Source of the DNA: Epiperipatus broadwayi
Taxonomy: Eukaryota; Onychophora; Udeonychophora; Euonychophora; Peripatidae
Length of the DNA stretch: 64,000 nt
Direction: 5' to 3'
NCBI GenBank assembly: GCA_028023455.1
Contig: JAQFVV010006834.1
Location: forward strand, 124,001 to 188,000
A program made the position numbers and the translations under genes. Shown here in pieces: positions 29,691 to 48,015 of the stretch; the first letter of the stretch is position 1; every line of letters begins with the position of its first letter. The notes below the pieces were generated by a model. It saw nothing but the letters and a program-made list of their open reading frames with translations, was not told where the DNA came from and did no database searches.

Positions 29691-29985
29691 TGACTGAAAT
29701 GAAATAGGGAGGTAGACTTGGCTGCTCTGGATGTACCAATGCACTATAGCACCAGCAATATAATAGTAAAGTCACTTGGCAGATGTATTGGTAGATCAAG
29801 GGTTTCTGCGACTAATGCGGGTACCCTGAAACTGATCATTATGCTGCTTGAGAAAAGAACAAGTAGTTCAGGAATGGTGGGGGACTTATGTGCTGACCTG
29901 GCCTTAAACTCAGGCTTTGTGACTGCTCTTCCCTATGGGAGGAAGATGTGCTGGCTTAACTGAGGTCCATTTTAAAGACGTAAAT
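29691..29985. other. Higher-GC island of unknown origin
   Basis: About 300 bp that are visibly richer in G and C than everything around them. The longest frame, 29718-29963 plus strand (81 codons), has ordinary amino acid composition but no motif I recognise, and the frame starts and ends without splice or polyadenylation signals that convince. It may be a fragment of an unknown repeat, a SINE body or an exon remnant. Confidence 0.35.
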
Positions 29986-33185
<3,200 letters not shown>

Positions 33186-33194
33186 CCCATCTTG

Positions 33195-33295
33195 CATATC
33201 ATAATGGAGCATGAGACTCACCTAGAGCATAAGACTCCACATTTCGCATTCCTATAATGGAGCATGAGACTCGTCCAGAGTGTAAGATTCCCACT
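33195..33295. repeat. Two-copy tandem repeat, about 54 bp
   Basis: ATAATGGAGCATGAGACTC occurs at about 33200 and 33254, each followed by a similar CC(T/A)AGAG segment and then TAAGA(C/T)TCC. Confidence 0.8.
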
Positions 33296-33841
33296 CATAT
33301 ATATAAATTGCTCAATCTGCCAAACTAGAATGGCCTCTTACACTACAGCAATGAGAATTGGTCCCAGGTAACCATTACCCAGTAAAAATCCCATGAATAA
33401 GGCACATATGATATGCAATAAGGCTAAAAGTTATATGTTCTTTTTTATGCACTTTTATCTGAAATATAGCTTCCATTAGTCAGTTCAACCCACCAATTTT
33501 ATGAATTCAGCATTGATCTGATATAGAATCCAATCTAAAATAGCTTATTACTGTGCAGAGACTATATTTAAGTATTTGTGCTAGTTAAATTGTGTTAAAT
33601 TATGTTCTTTCAAAATTAATTATCAATTCCACTAATATAGCAAATTTAAGTCCCTTTATAGCATAAATTTGGCATAGATATCAATGAGAAAAATCAAATC
33701 GTTCTGAATTAAAATTCATATTAAGCTCATGAAAACGTTTACTGTATTATCATTTTATCACCTGTGTGTGATAGAGATATATATGTATAGCCAAATAAAT
33801 AATTAATTGTAACTTATATACTATCACCTGCATGTAATATG

Positions 33842-33955
<114 letters not shown>

Positions 33956-34668
33956 GGAAAAAAAAACCTCCAAATTTTATTAATTGTGTTAGAGAATTAA
34001 AATCACATCTCAAAATTTGCTACTGAAACTACATCACTTACATGTAAACCCCATTTAACTGTAATGTCCCTGAATCACCTGTGAGTGAAATCAAACCTTC
34101 ATTTACTCTATTATTGTTTTAAATTATTGTTTACAATTGAATTTATTAAATTAATTTTAAATTTCTTCAGTCTCTTGTCTTGGTCTTGCTCACCGACTCA
34201 CTTTTATTTAATATTTAGTAATTAAGTTCATAATGGTTACTGAAATTAATAATGATAAGTGTGCCACATGATGCCTTTATAAATGTGTTATACAAATTAC
34301 CCATTGTTACCTGTCTTATTTGCTACTGATGAGCTACTGCCGGCACGTGAAGAAGAGAAATACTGTTGTGACCTCAATTGTGTCATTTGTAAGGTTGTAA
34401 GTCTATGAGCATTGGTAGAAAAACTAGGGTTAGGCTAGAGCCATGGCTTCACCACCGTAAACCTGGTCGGCCTTAGGATGACCTATCACAGTTCTTGATT
34501 TTGTTGTGGAATGCACATATTTGACTGTTATAGTACCTGAGATTAAGAGATTTAAATGTGGTATGAAATTAACATGAAATTATACAGAGCTCTGCAGTTT
34601 AAGGTGATTTGCTGGTATGTGTAGGTGCTTGAGCTGGAGCTTGGTGAGTTTTCTGGGTGGCTTGTGAC

Positions 34669-34791
34669 ATCCTCTTCTTTTATGATTAGGCTGTAGATAT
34701 TATAGCAGCATCCTCATCTTTTGAAGTTAGGTTGTAGATATTATAGTGAAATCCTTTTCTTTTGTGGTTAGGCTGTAGATATTATAGTGGC
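34669..34791. repeat. 41-bp minisatellite, three copies
   Basis: Units begin ATCCTC/ATCCTT at 34669, 34710 and 34751 and share GGCTGTAGATATTATAG (GGTTG in the second copy). The 34.3-34.8 kb region is also less AT-rich than its surroundings. Confidence 0.9.
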
Positions 34792-34799
34792 ATTCTGGT

Positions 34800-35968
34800 T
34801 ATAATGGTGTTGGATGGAAGTGAACCCATTGACTCATTAAATAGTGACAACCAAGACTGTCACACTAGCCTGACATCTTGGTTAAACAACTAACTTGACT
34901 TTTACTGGCAAACACTATTCAAAATGGAGTCTCTCCTTTTTTTAGCTCAAAATATGGCCTATTTACACCTTCAGCTTATCATCTTAACACCTTTAAGAAT
35001 TTTTTTTGTCCCATGATTACATTTTAATTAATTTCATCAAACATACAATCTGATTTGAAATATGCTGATAAGTTTCTGAGGTGTTATAACTTTTCCTTAA
35101 TTCTGTTTTAATTAAATTTCCAAAAACATGTAATTTTGATTTTAAAGATCGATAAATTATTAAAGCATTTCACTTATGGTTTTTGTGAAACTATTTTGCC
35201 GTAAACAATTTTAATTATTTTTTTTTCATACATCATAGCATCGGCCGTGTCACAAACCCATAACCGTCTGCAACCAACTACTTGCTTGCAAGGCAGCTGT
35301 GATGACCTCTCGGCTAACAACGCTTACTGAAATCCAAAAAATAGTTGAATTTTTATATCTGGTGCAATTTCAAATAGCCAGATTTTAAAATGCCTTTTTA
35401 ACTTGACCCAAAGGTAGTTGCGGTCATTAATTACATACTTGTTTATGACAAAATATGTTTCTAACCATAAGTTTAATTCTGAGAAAACACTTAATTTTAA
35501 AGAAGACTTTTCAGCACATTTGAAAAAAAGAACCTTTTTAACATATTTTAATTAACCCTTTTTAAAATATTTTCATCTTTTAATATTTTAAAATAACATA
35601 GTATATTTTAATGTTTTAAATCACGCCACCCTTTATATACATTACAAATATAAGTTGGATTATATATATCCACATACGAATTAAAATAATAACTTTATTA
35701 ATAAATTGACCCCTATCATTACTTAACATAATAAAAATATGTTATTAAAATGAACATGATACTAATAATAATACGCTATAATTTTATCAATTGTATCTAA
35801 TTATAGCATTCTTTCGTACGTAAATATACAATGCTGTTCAGACAGCCATGATAGCAAATTGTAGCTTTATTTTACATATATTATCGTTTAAATGATGTTT
35901 GAATCTAACACAGACGAATGTGCTATTAAATTGCTGATGAAACGGCAAGGGATTAGGGGGTTCCCGTT
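34800..35968. other. AT-rich stretch, no gene seen
   Basis: A less AT-rich patch near 35235-35335 has no recognisable tRNA boxes or coding frame. Confidence 0.45.
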
Positions 35969-35974
35969 TCAATA

Positions 35975-37003
35975 ACAAATTGCAATTCTAACATAAACAT
36001 TATATTTTACTTTATTATTGGATATTAATTAATCTAATTATTGACATTAATACTTGATGAATGGGTAAATAAATAAAATTTATAACGAATAAACACTGAA
36101 GTGATATTAATAATAACAATAACATTGTAATTTACAATATCTATTGGAGAGGAGAGTCTCAACTCAACTCCCCACTATACATTAAATATCTCAGCTCTCT
36201 CCATTCATCTCACGTCAAAGTCACAATTAAAATGCAATTAAACTTAAATCATTTCCTGGCTCATCATCATTACAGTCCATATATCTACCATGCTAGTCAA
36301 CATTGGCTTAGCCTAATCAAGCCAATGTCCACTTTCTCTATTTTAGAATACTTAAGTAAAATTTCAATCATAAATATTTGTTTGTCAAATAACTTAAACA
36401 TTTTGAGAATTTAAAATTTTGGCTAGTATAGTTCAAATTGGAATGTATTTGAATACTGCAGATGGAGAAATGGTTTTATTTCCACCCACTGCATTTAATA
36501 TCACATGACAACCCTACTGCATATAATAACTTTATTACTTCTTAATTAATCTATCTCAAATCCACATATATATTCTCCGAGATTGCAGTATTTAAAATAA
36601 TTTCTCCCTCTTTTTAATTTGACAATGAAGGCTTTATAGAAATCTTGAAAATAATCAAATATAATAGAATTGAATATTAGTATAATGATGTATGCTTTGT
36701 GATTGTCATTATGATTGTGATAATGATTGGATTTCTGGATTTTCTAGGATCCACAAAACACCGAGACAGAGACATGGCTTTAATTTAAAAATATAAAGTT
36801 TTATTAACAGTAATAAATATAAAAAAATAATATTTACTGAGGCTATAACCTCGAGAATATGCCTGTAAAAATACGATAGTAGAGATCTCTACAGGTGTTT
36901 AACCACAAGCTTACGCTATGAAAAATAGAAGGGTGTAAATTATGTAAATATGTTACACATCTCCGTAGCTTTCCCTTTTCTCTAGAAGCAACAAAATGTA
37001 AAA
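35975..37003 (-). repeat. 5' LTR of element A, outer fragment
   Basis: Matches 16739-17957 over its length with substitutions and small deletions; shared landmarks are GATGAATGGGTAAATAAATAAA, AATACTGCAGATGGA and AAGTTTTATTAACAGTAATAA. Homology ends at AAATGTAAAAT (37003), where the element P LTR begins without a gap. Confidence 0.85.
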
Positions 37004-37863
37004 TCAATATTTTTTTTTGTGTGTAAAACCATAAAACATGGAAAAATAGTGGAATTATCTGCCCGTTCAATCACAAAGTAAAAAAAAAAAACCTATGAAA
37101 TAAAAAAAAGGAAAATGCTTTATAAATAAAAAATGGATTTGCGTAAATATCGTCTCACGAATAAAGAAACAAGACCTAACTGGATCAATTCACATCATAA
37201 CAGGGATAATCAAAGTGACCTCACCTCTTCGGACGAAAAAAAAAAAAAAACTTTTAATGAAGTATTGTAAAGTTTACAATTATTATTTCTGACGGAGAAA
37301 CTTCTCTTTACACTATAACTGAAGTCAATCGATAGACCAATAAATAGTGAACGAACAGACTTATATATATATGGTATGATTTTTTTTATATGAAATGTGT
37401 GTGTATTAATTTTTTTTTTATATGTAATAAAATGGGATGATTTTTTTTTTAATTATCTCTAAAAGTAATATAATTTATTAAATGAAAATGATCGGAAAGA
37501 CTCAAATATATTTATTATTTCATATTCATTTATCCGTAATTATTTTGATAAACAAATAGAATTTGATACCCTCCTATTTCACATTTTGGTATCGGTTATA
37601 TGTAAATTTTTTTTAGTAAAATATCTAAGAGCCTTTCCCGTCATTTACTCATTCATATTTTTTTTGTCGTTATAGTTATTGCAACACATATATAGAGATA
37701 CACATAGAAATTTGATCATTTTATTTAGTCAACCAATCTAAAATGTAAAGTCATTTTGGATGTATTTTATCATTAATATTGCCAATTTTCTTTTCTATAA
37801 TCTAATAAATTGAGTTAATTTAAATATCAAGACTAGTTTAATTATTTTGTTTTATCTGGATTG

Positions 37864-37942
37864 CATATAAGGGCGTAGCTATTTAAGTAGCAGGATTCAA
37901 ACTCAGCTTGGTAAGCGAATTGGAATATAAGATAAGGTATGT
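37864..37942 (+). promoter_or_regulatory. Candidate LTR promoter (TATA box) and splice donor
   Basis: CATATAAGGG (TATAAG at 37866-37871) lies in an otherwise plain context and is perfectly repeated in the other LTR. A start site would be expected about 30 bases downstream. AAG/GTATGT at 37934-37942 matches the consensus 5' splice site. This is motif evidence only. Confidence 0.45.
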
Positions 37943-39245
37943 TTTGCTTATTAGTATTTTATTTTGTTTCTATATGAATTTCATATTTATATTTGCATTC
38001 GAATATTATATATATATATTATCATTTATCTTAGTTAATATTACAAAGTCAATCATTTCATTTTGTCTGATTCCGTCATAAAAATCTAAATAGATTATAC
38101 TTTATCGTTTGGTTCAGAATAATTCATCTTGGATATTTTTCTTAAACTCCTATAAAATAAAGAGAATAAACTTCATTGACCGATTTAATTGAATATTATT
38201 TTGATTTGTATAAATATCAAATATAATCATATGTTTTAATTGTTGCCAATCAATTTTTATTCAATTGTTTAAAATTTCAAAGAAGTTGTATTAATACTCA
38301 CAGGTGAATAAACATCCAATAGAAGCTCGATATATCTTTTATGTAATGTGGTTGGAAATTGTAAAGTTAGAGATGAGCTAATAGAGTGTTGATATTAAAC
38401 TCGAGTGAAGTATTCTATTTTTAAAACATAAACAAAGCACTAATTAAGCATCACTTTACTGGAAGATATTTATAAATTATTTATAAATTATTTTGTAGCT
38501 TCTTAGTAAACCATAGACATATATTAATTTGTTTAAACATTTAAGTGAGTGTATAAATTTTCAAAGTGTTTATAAAATTATAATAAAACCAGTTGATACC
38601 CACAGAAAATTATTAATTAGAGATTGAAGTAGAAAGAATTGTATATCGCTTATTGACACGAATGATTATCTTTCTATTTAACGTTTGTTAAAATAGATAT
38701 ATGTATATTTGGGTTCAAGTATTATTTTGTTTTGATATTTAAATAATGTCTATATGTAAACAAATGTTTTGTAAAGTACAATTACGGATACTTAGAAGCT
38801 TATCCATTAAGTTAAAAAGGCAGCATCTTTAAATAATAAAGTAGATTTAAATTACTATAACAGTAACAGGCTAATAATATATATATTGGAATCTGTTTTA
38901 GTTATTAATTGGATTTGATTTTGATTAGATTGCCAATCTAGTAGTTAGCCTAATCCTATATTATTGTTTAGGGCAATAGTAGTTGGTTTCACTGCTCTTT
39001 GCAATTTATGTTGTAATTGTGACGGATTTGTTGATGTCTGGAGCAGATAGTCTCATTATTTCTTCATTTCACATATAACTTAAGTAAATTAAACTTTAAG
39101 AGAGATTATTTGTGCTTTGTGATGGTTTATTACATAACGGCGACCTGATTGAGCTAGACCAGATTAATTTAAATTAGTTTTTTTAGATTTTTTATCAGAT
39201 CAGATTGATCATCCTAACCATCACCTTCATCCATCAATTCAATCA

Positions 39246-39274
39246 GTTACAAATTGGCACCAACATTTTGGGCC
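39246..39274 (+). other. Second, internal LTR-end plus primer-binding-site-like module
   Basis: GTTACA (39246-39251), three bases, then TGGCACCAACATTTTGGGCC (39255-39274). This repeats the arrangement at the true LTR end (GTTACA 39321-39326, three bases, TGGCGCGCC at 39330). The same module is in the right LTR at about 45503-45531, so it is part of the LTR proper. Confidence 0.65.
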
Positions 39275-39329
39275 TTCTTTCTTCATTTTAAATGGAATAC
39301 AGCATTCAACAATTCCGACGGTTACAAAA

Positions 39330-39349
39330 TGGCGCGCCAACTCGGGACG
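39330..39349 (+). promoter_or_regulatory. Primer binding site of element P
   Basis: TGGCGCGCCAACTCGGGACG starts three bases after the LTR end GTTACA. It resembles lysine-tRNA primer sites (TGGCGCCCAACGTGGGGC) with one extra base and a few changes. It is absent after the right LTR, as expected. Confidence 0.75.
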
Positions 39350-39623
39350 AAATAACCAATTAAAGACCCAAGTTTGAGTCTCATATAGATGCTAAAACAT
39401 GGCATTATTTTTATATGCATTGGTGGAGTTATATAGCTGATTATATTATATCATAGGTTTAAATAATATATTAGAATATTTGTTGTTGTCGTTCTTTGGG
39501 GATTTATTCGCAGCTGCAGGATTGAACGGATAGATATGTTTTATGTAAGAATAAATAAAAGTAAAGTATTTCGCAATTTATTTAAAATAGAGATATTATA
39601 TTTGACATAAATAAAAAATAAAA

Positions 39624-40283
39624 ATGGAAAGCAATAAAAAAGAAAAATTATCAAAACCTGAAGGAGATTTGTATCCAATTCTGAAAGAATTAATGGAAAA
39701 GATGGGTGATATGAAAAGTGATATAAATAATATGAATAGTGAAATAAATAATAAATTTAGTGACATGAGTAGAGATAATCAAATGTTAAGAGAAGACATG
39801 AATAATAAACTGGGTGATATGATTAAAGAAAATAAAGAACTTAGAGAGGAGGTAAATATTAAAATGGGCTTATGCAAAATCGAGCTAAATGCTACTAATG
39901 CCAAGTTTGATGAATTTAAGCATAACTTGGATACTCGGTTGAAAGAATCCAATGTTAAATATAATTGTAGGTTTGACGAATTGAGTGACCATATACAGAA
40001 GTCACAAGAACACATAGATGTCAGGCTTAACATTTTAGAAGCCGAAGTTAAAAGTTGTAAAATTAAATATCAAAGTTTGGAGGGAAAATGTTTTAAAATT
40101 GAACAGACTTACATAGATACCCAGAAAGCAACCGCATTGGAGATAAGTGATATTAAAAAGGAGCTAAGAGATATTCAGACCAATATAAAGGTAAAATGTA
40201 ACGAAGCAAAAATAGTAAATTACAAAACGTTAGAACAGGTGCCTTTAGGAAAAGTAAAGATGATAAAAAAATTGAAAAGGTAA
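39624..40283 (+). CDS. Element P gag-like protein, coiled-coil N-terminal part
   Basis: 219 codons starting at the ATG in AAAAATGGAAAG, the first ATG-led long frame in the interior. Residues 15-75 are a near-regular repeat of (D/S)M..(D/E)(I/M)N.K.(S/G)DM units; heptad-like spacing continues to about residue 195, giving a long predicted coiled coil. It is charged throughout, with no zinc knuckle. Its position just downstream of the primer binding site is that of gag. Element A, element B and the 61.9-62.9 kb fragment have similar coiled-coil regions in the same place. The frame ends at 40283, but lysine-rich coding sequence continues in the -1 frame from about 40240, so the two parts were one protein before a small indel. 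Confidence 0.8.
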   Translation: MESNKKEKLSKPEGDLYPILKELMEKMGDMKSDINNMNSEINNKFSDMSRDNQMLREDMNNKLGDMIKENKELREEVNIKMGLCKIELNATNAKFDEFKHNLDTRLKESNVKYNCRFDELSDHIQKSQEHIDVRLNILEAEVKSCKIKYQSLEGKCFKIEQTYIDTQKATALEISDIKKELRDIQTNIKVKCNEAKIVNYKTLEQVPLGKVKMIKKLKR

Positions 40284-40708
40284 AAATAGATTGTTCTAAT
40301 GATTCAGTAAAAATAAAGTATATTGATGAACAGAATAATTTAGATAAGAAGCTTTCAAATGTTGAGCTGTCACAACCAAATAAAAACATAAAGACTGAGG
40401 TTAGTCAGAAAATGATAGATGAAGCATTGTTAATAAATAAATTTAAATCCAAAGGAGTTGAAAATTTGAAAGGTAACTTAAGAAATTATATAGAGTGCAA
40501 ACAAGTAACACAAAGATTTAAAAGTATGTATCATACTGCAAAGGAAAGGTGGAAAATAAGTATGGAAGAAGATATGTCCATAATAATGCAGTCAGATAAC
40601 ATTTATTATAGAAAGTATGTTAAGCAGTTATTTCAAGGAGAACTTTGTGATAGTACAGTAAAAGGGAAGGAAGATGAACCCTTTGAAAAATGGAGTAAGA
40701 GTTTGTAG
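40240..40708 (+). CDS. Element P gag-like protein, downstream part (shifted frame)
   Basis: Open in this frame from about 40240 to the TAG at 40706-40708; the internal ATG is at 40412. It begins with a Lys/Asp-rich linker (KSKDDKKIEKVK) and then a compact helical-looking segment containing TAKERWKISMEEDMSII and YYRKYVKQLFQGEL. This probably corresponds to the capsid region of gag, but I do not recognise a named domain. It overlaps the end of the first frame by about 40 bases, consistent with one broken gene. A programmed -1 shift is possible, but no clear slippery heptamer-plus-structure was identified. Confidence 0.6.
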
Positions 40709-40966
40709 CTTGAGAAAACTTATAGTAAGTATAACTATACAGTAGATAATAATGTTCATAGTAACATTTCTCCGTTATTTTGTTTAGAAATATTGAGAGT
40801 AGTTGAAAAGTACATGGAGAGAGGAAAAGACTAATATTGATGTGATAAATTTAGATGGCATGATTTCCTTCCTGACCCATGATTTGACTAATGGATTAAT
40901 GAATTTGTGTATGACTGGAAAATAAAAGAATTTATATAAGAACATATTTATTTGAAGTAGAAACAA

Positions 40967-41134
40967 ATCAGTGACCCGCAGAATTATAAGTTCAAAAAGT
41001 TTTTGAATATATATGAGGGACCATTCCAAATAAAAAGAAAAGTGGGGGAGAATGCATTTCTCATAGAAACCCCAGAAGGTGAAAAAGGTACCTTCAATGC
41101 CCGAAGCTTAAAGCCAGCAGCACCACCCAATTAA
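40967..41134 (+). pseudogene. Element P integrase C-terminal remnant
   Basis: A 55-codon frame ending in TAA at 41132-41134 reads FKKFLNIYEGPFQIKRKVG, then ENAFLIETPEGEKGTFNARS and LKP. This is the C-terminal segment of Ty3/gypsy integrases, homologous to LYEGPYQLSKKIG in element A. The preceding 250 bases have only weak traces, so pol was deleted from gag to the last integrase segment. Confidence 0.88.
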
Positions 41135-42545
41135 ATAAAAAGACATTCACTAAAGTAACTTTATTAGTATGTCTTATGATATTTATTATTATGACCAAAA
41201 GTCATTAGTAATAGTGTAGATACACATATGAAAGACTAAAAAAAAAAAAAAAATAGAGTGAGAAATATTTATAGTCAAAGTACTTTTGAAAATTTTCATT
41301 GTATAGTATGCAAGTACTGTTTAAAATTAAACCTTGTAAAATTGACTGATGATGGTGAATGTGTTATTTAATGCATTGGAGATGTAGAGTGTAAGATTTT
41401 AATGTCTGTGCTATTTGTAAATTGTAAATATTTGTATAGTTAAGTCTTTTCTTTGAGGAAGTTGACAGAACTATAGATGTGTGTTGTGACTCATAACTCT
41501 ATATAAAATTATATTGAAGTCTGAAGTCGACAGATGTCCCAGACTTATTATTGTTCATTGGCAGGTAGGAAGAAATCCTTAATGGCAGGATTTATCTTTT
41601 AATATGAGTTATAATATTAAAGAGAAATGTTTAGTAGTTTCCCTAACCTGTATAAAATAAAGCTATTCAAACATAAATGTCCCTGATTAGCATCAATGTA
41701 GAGCACAGCTTAGTTTGTAAAGTAGTTGTCAGATCCTCCAGAAATTAAAATTAGATTTAATTGACATTTAATCAGTTTACTTTAGTATTAGAAGTGATTT
41801 AAAAATGGGATATCTCTATTGTTTTGAATCTCCAGCTCACTGTATGAGTTAATTTTCATTTGTTTAGATTATTTTATAGGAAAAGTGACTTTAAAGGTTG
41901 ATATTTTCAATGTCCAAAGCAGGAATTGAATAAATATAAGATATTAATTAACTAAAGTTACATTCTCATTTTATGACAATATTGAATGTTTAAAATTTAT
42001 GCCCATAGTAGTGTCACTGAAGTGAACTACAGATATGTCTAAAGAAAATAATAATAAAAGCTATTGTTGAGTTTTAAGAAAATAAAACCGTGAATATGTA
42101 TATATTTTAACAATGCAATGAAAATATATGATTATTAGAGAGTAACTAATAATATTTGGCTTATAAATGAATTTTGTTCCATAATATATTTGGCTTGTAT
42201 GAAGCAAATACTGAATGATTTTCTTGTTTTACTCTAATTTTAGAGCATTGTTGTCCAGAAAGTTGCAGAGAGGAATATAAAGATGTAATAATTTGATTGT
42301 GAAATTCAAAAAAAAAAAAAAAATACATGTAGGTGAACTAATTAGTCAAGCATAAATGGAATGAACGAATTCCACATTGCTTCTATGAGAATAAGATATT
42401 TTAAATTTTTTTTACTAACATTTCAAATGATATTAAAATCAAGACAGATGGAAATGATAGACGTTTATCTGTGCAGAAATTAAAATGTTTAATGATTTTA
42501 GAGAGGGAAAGAAAAAGGTGTCATTATTTTTTTTTTCTTTCTGTA
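41135..42545. other. Non-coding 3' interior of element P
   Basis: No open frame of note. It lies between the integrase stop and the polypurine tract; several poly-A runs (41239, 42308) are the only distinct features. No env-like frame is seen. Confidence 0.6.
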
Positions 42546-42554
42546 GAGGGGAGA
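42546..42554 (+). promoter_or_regulatory. Polypurine tract of element P
   Basis: AGAGGGGAGA immediately precedes TGTTGTGAATG, the likely LTR start. This is the primer for plus-strand DNA synthesis in this element class. Confidence 0.7.
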
Positions 42555-45583
<3,029 letters not shown>

Positions 45584-45608
45584 ATATATATATATATATA
45601 TATATATA
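45584..45608. repeat. Short (TA)n at the LTR end of element P
   Basis: TA repeat directly abutting GTTACA; probably the insertion target. Confidence 0.85.
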
Positions 45609-47440
45609 ACATTCAGGGAATTATGGACACTTACCCAATCTGCCATACAGGGTGCCACTAGGCTATTTGAACTTAAAAAAAATCATAATGTAGACAGACA
45701 CACTTTGGGAATGATCCGACTTTGACCATTAGCCCTTGCCACTACCTGTAGGAGAAGTAGAGATTTAACATATAACTTATTAAATGTATTTCAATATTAA
45801 AATTAAAAAAGTAACCCACTGCCAGTAATAATACACAACAACATTTATTGTCACATATATACATTTAAATTTGATAAATAAATTAATCTTAATTTAATTT
45901 ATTATTTTATACTTTGTTAAAATCTGCATAGGTGAACAGTTTATATAATTTTGTTTTAGAATGTAGAGAATGGATAAGCTACATAGATTACACAATTAAA
46001 ACTTTTCAAAACATCTATCCTTAGGCTAAAAGTATGTAGCCAAACCAACGCTCACTTTCTAATATACAGACACAATCAATGAAATATGAAGATGTTAGCA
46101 TAAAACAACACTGGAAGGAATGTGTGTCTGGAACATGATATTATTTAAAAGAAATGATCCTTTATCCAGTACAGAAATGTGTTTCTATCCGATGAAGGAA
46201 TCATATATATAATAGTAAAAAGAAATGCTTTAGATGGAGGGAGAATGGTCTTTGCCAACCTATAGTCTCTATTCATAGATTGAAAAATGAAATCAATGGT
46301 GGGTAAGTACTCCATGTCCATTGTAACATGAGGGCTATACCTTTGGGACCATGCAATAATTTGTGCACAGTGTCCAGAATGCTATCATGTTTTTCATTAC
46401 ATTGATATAAACACTCATATATAACTGTACCAGCAACGACTCAACTAAGAAACAAATAGTCTGACATTAATTTCAAATGTAACGACTCTATGAGGCCATG
46501 TACACCCAACTTTAAATTAAATAATTTAGTTATTTAATAAACAAAAAATAAATAAATAAATAAAAGGAACTATTATTGATTACCAAACTTATACATAAAA
46601 ATATTAATAATGGATTTTGAATTCTTTTATGTCAGATAAGAATATCATACTTTAAGTTACTAATTGAAAGTTTGTTTAAAAGGTCGATCTGTAAGTTCAT
46701 ATTGATAAATGTTTATTCTTCCCAGAGTAAGCATTTACAAATCCTTCTGATTGTAGCAGGTTTATAGAAGTCCATGCTTAGTTTCACATTTTGTGTAGAT
46801 TCTTCTCTTTGGAGATGAAATCACTGCTTGCAAATACTTTCAGAAACAGTGATTGAGAAGCCTCAATATATGCATGCAAAAGAAACTAATTTTATTGCAA
46901 GATCTCTACATCATGGAGTCCACATTAGGACTGCAAGATTAATAGTCAGATTAAAACAATTTAATTCCTAATCAATCATTTATTGTTTTTTTATAATTAT
47001 TAGGCCTCTTTTATCATTAATTCAAGGGATCGTTTGAACATGACATCATTTGTTTTTAATGTCCTGATGTTTTCCCTTCTGGCCCATGCATGGCTTGGTG
47101 CTTGTATTGGTCATTCTGCATCACAATCTTCATTTTATCTCGTATTTGACCTTTCAATTATGTAAGTGCCCCAAGGGATAGTTTGCTTTACATTTAATTA
47201 ATGGAACAATCATTTTCATTTACTAAGATTATTCATTATTCTTATAAAAAAAAAAAACAATTATTTCTATTTTTTTAATATATAACTTTTTACTAAAAAT
47301 ACTAATATTTAGATCTTTACTTTTTTTTTACATTTCTTATTATTAAACACTTTTTTTTTTAAATCTTAACTTCTTTATTTTTTTTTTTTTTAGTTTTTAA
47401 TAATTCAATTTCATTTATAATTTATTTTTCCCTTTGATAG
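45609..47440. other. Stretch without recognisable gene
   Basis: Moderately AT-rich sequence of average complexity. No homology to the other elements in the window and no frame with a motif. It could be unique host DNA or an unknown repeat. Confidence 0.5.
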
Positions 47441-47612
47441 AAGACAAAATTAATGGTATAATGTAAAACTGTTATAATCTAATCCAGTCATGGCCATGGG
47501 ACTCCATGAAAATCTATCGTAGCAGTATATATAGGTACATTAAATTAACCAAGATAAATTATAACTTTTTAATTTATTATCATTTACTGTAAGGATTATA
47601 TCATTAATATAT
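47441..47612 (-). repeat. Element B 3' LTR, outer fragment
   Basis: Matches about 60883-61017 from GACAAAATTAATGGTATAA onward. About 30 bases of the LTR end present at 60849-60882 are missing here. Confidence 0.7.
47597..47612. repeat. Target-site duplication, left copy
   Basis: TATATCATTAATATAT, repeated exactly at 51367-51382. The uninterrupted LTR at 61009-61025 has a single related site (TATATCATAAAATTA). Confidence 0.75.
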
Positions 47613-47895
47613 TACATTCATATCGGCCTTTCAAGCCAATTGTGCAAACGCTTTGTGAGTGTTAAATAATAAATGAATACCCTCTGACCAATACAAGATA
47701 TAGAATTTATGCAGGAATAAAAACAATCCCTCTTATTCCTACGACTCAAATATTTATATATGAGAAATTCTGAAGTACTGGCACAGAAGGTGTGACAATA
47801 TAACAGTCACTTTAAATTACTATATACAATGTCTGAATGAATGATGCCGATGAAATTTTCTAGAATTTACTAAGTGTCATTCCTACTGAAACTTA

Positions 47896-48015
<120 letters not shown>

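Larger units (their letters stand above)
37004..39326 (+). repeat. Left (5') LTR of element P, 5'-truncated
   Basis: Collinear with 43215-45583. A 43-bp GC-rich segment present at about 43289-43331 in the right copy is absent here near 37071. The right end is CGACGGTTACA. The TATA box and splice-donor-like site (see the 37864-37942 entry) are duplicated in the right LTR at about 44123 and 44194. Confidence 0.92.

Noticed and set aside
34321-34372. CTGATGAG followed by GAAA, a possible hammerhead ribozyme core
   Set aside because: The bases between do not form the required stem II, and no matching cleavage-site stem was found.
34669-34791. Three regularly spaced repeats, checked as a CRISPR-like array
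   Set aside because: Units are directly tandem with no unique spacers, and the window is eukaryotic; it is a minisatellite.
41135-42545. Search for an envelope-like third frame downstream of integrase in element P
   Set aside because: No frame of meaningful length, signal peptide or membrane segment is present.
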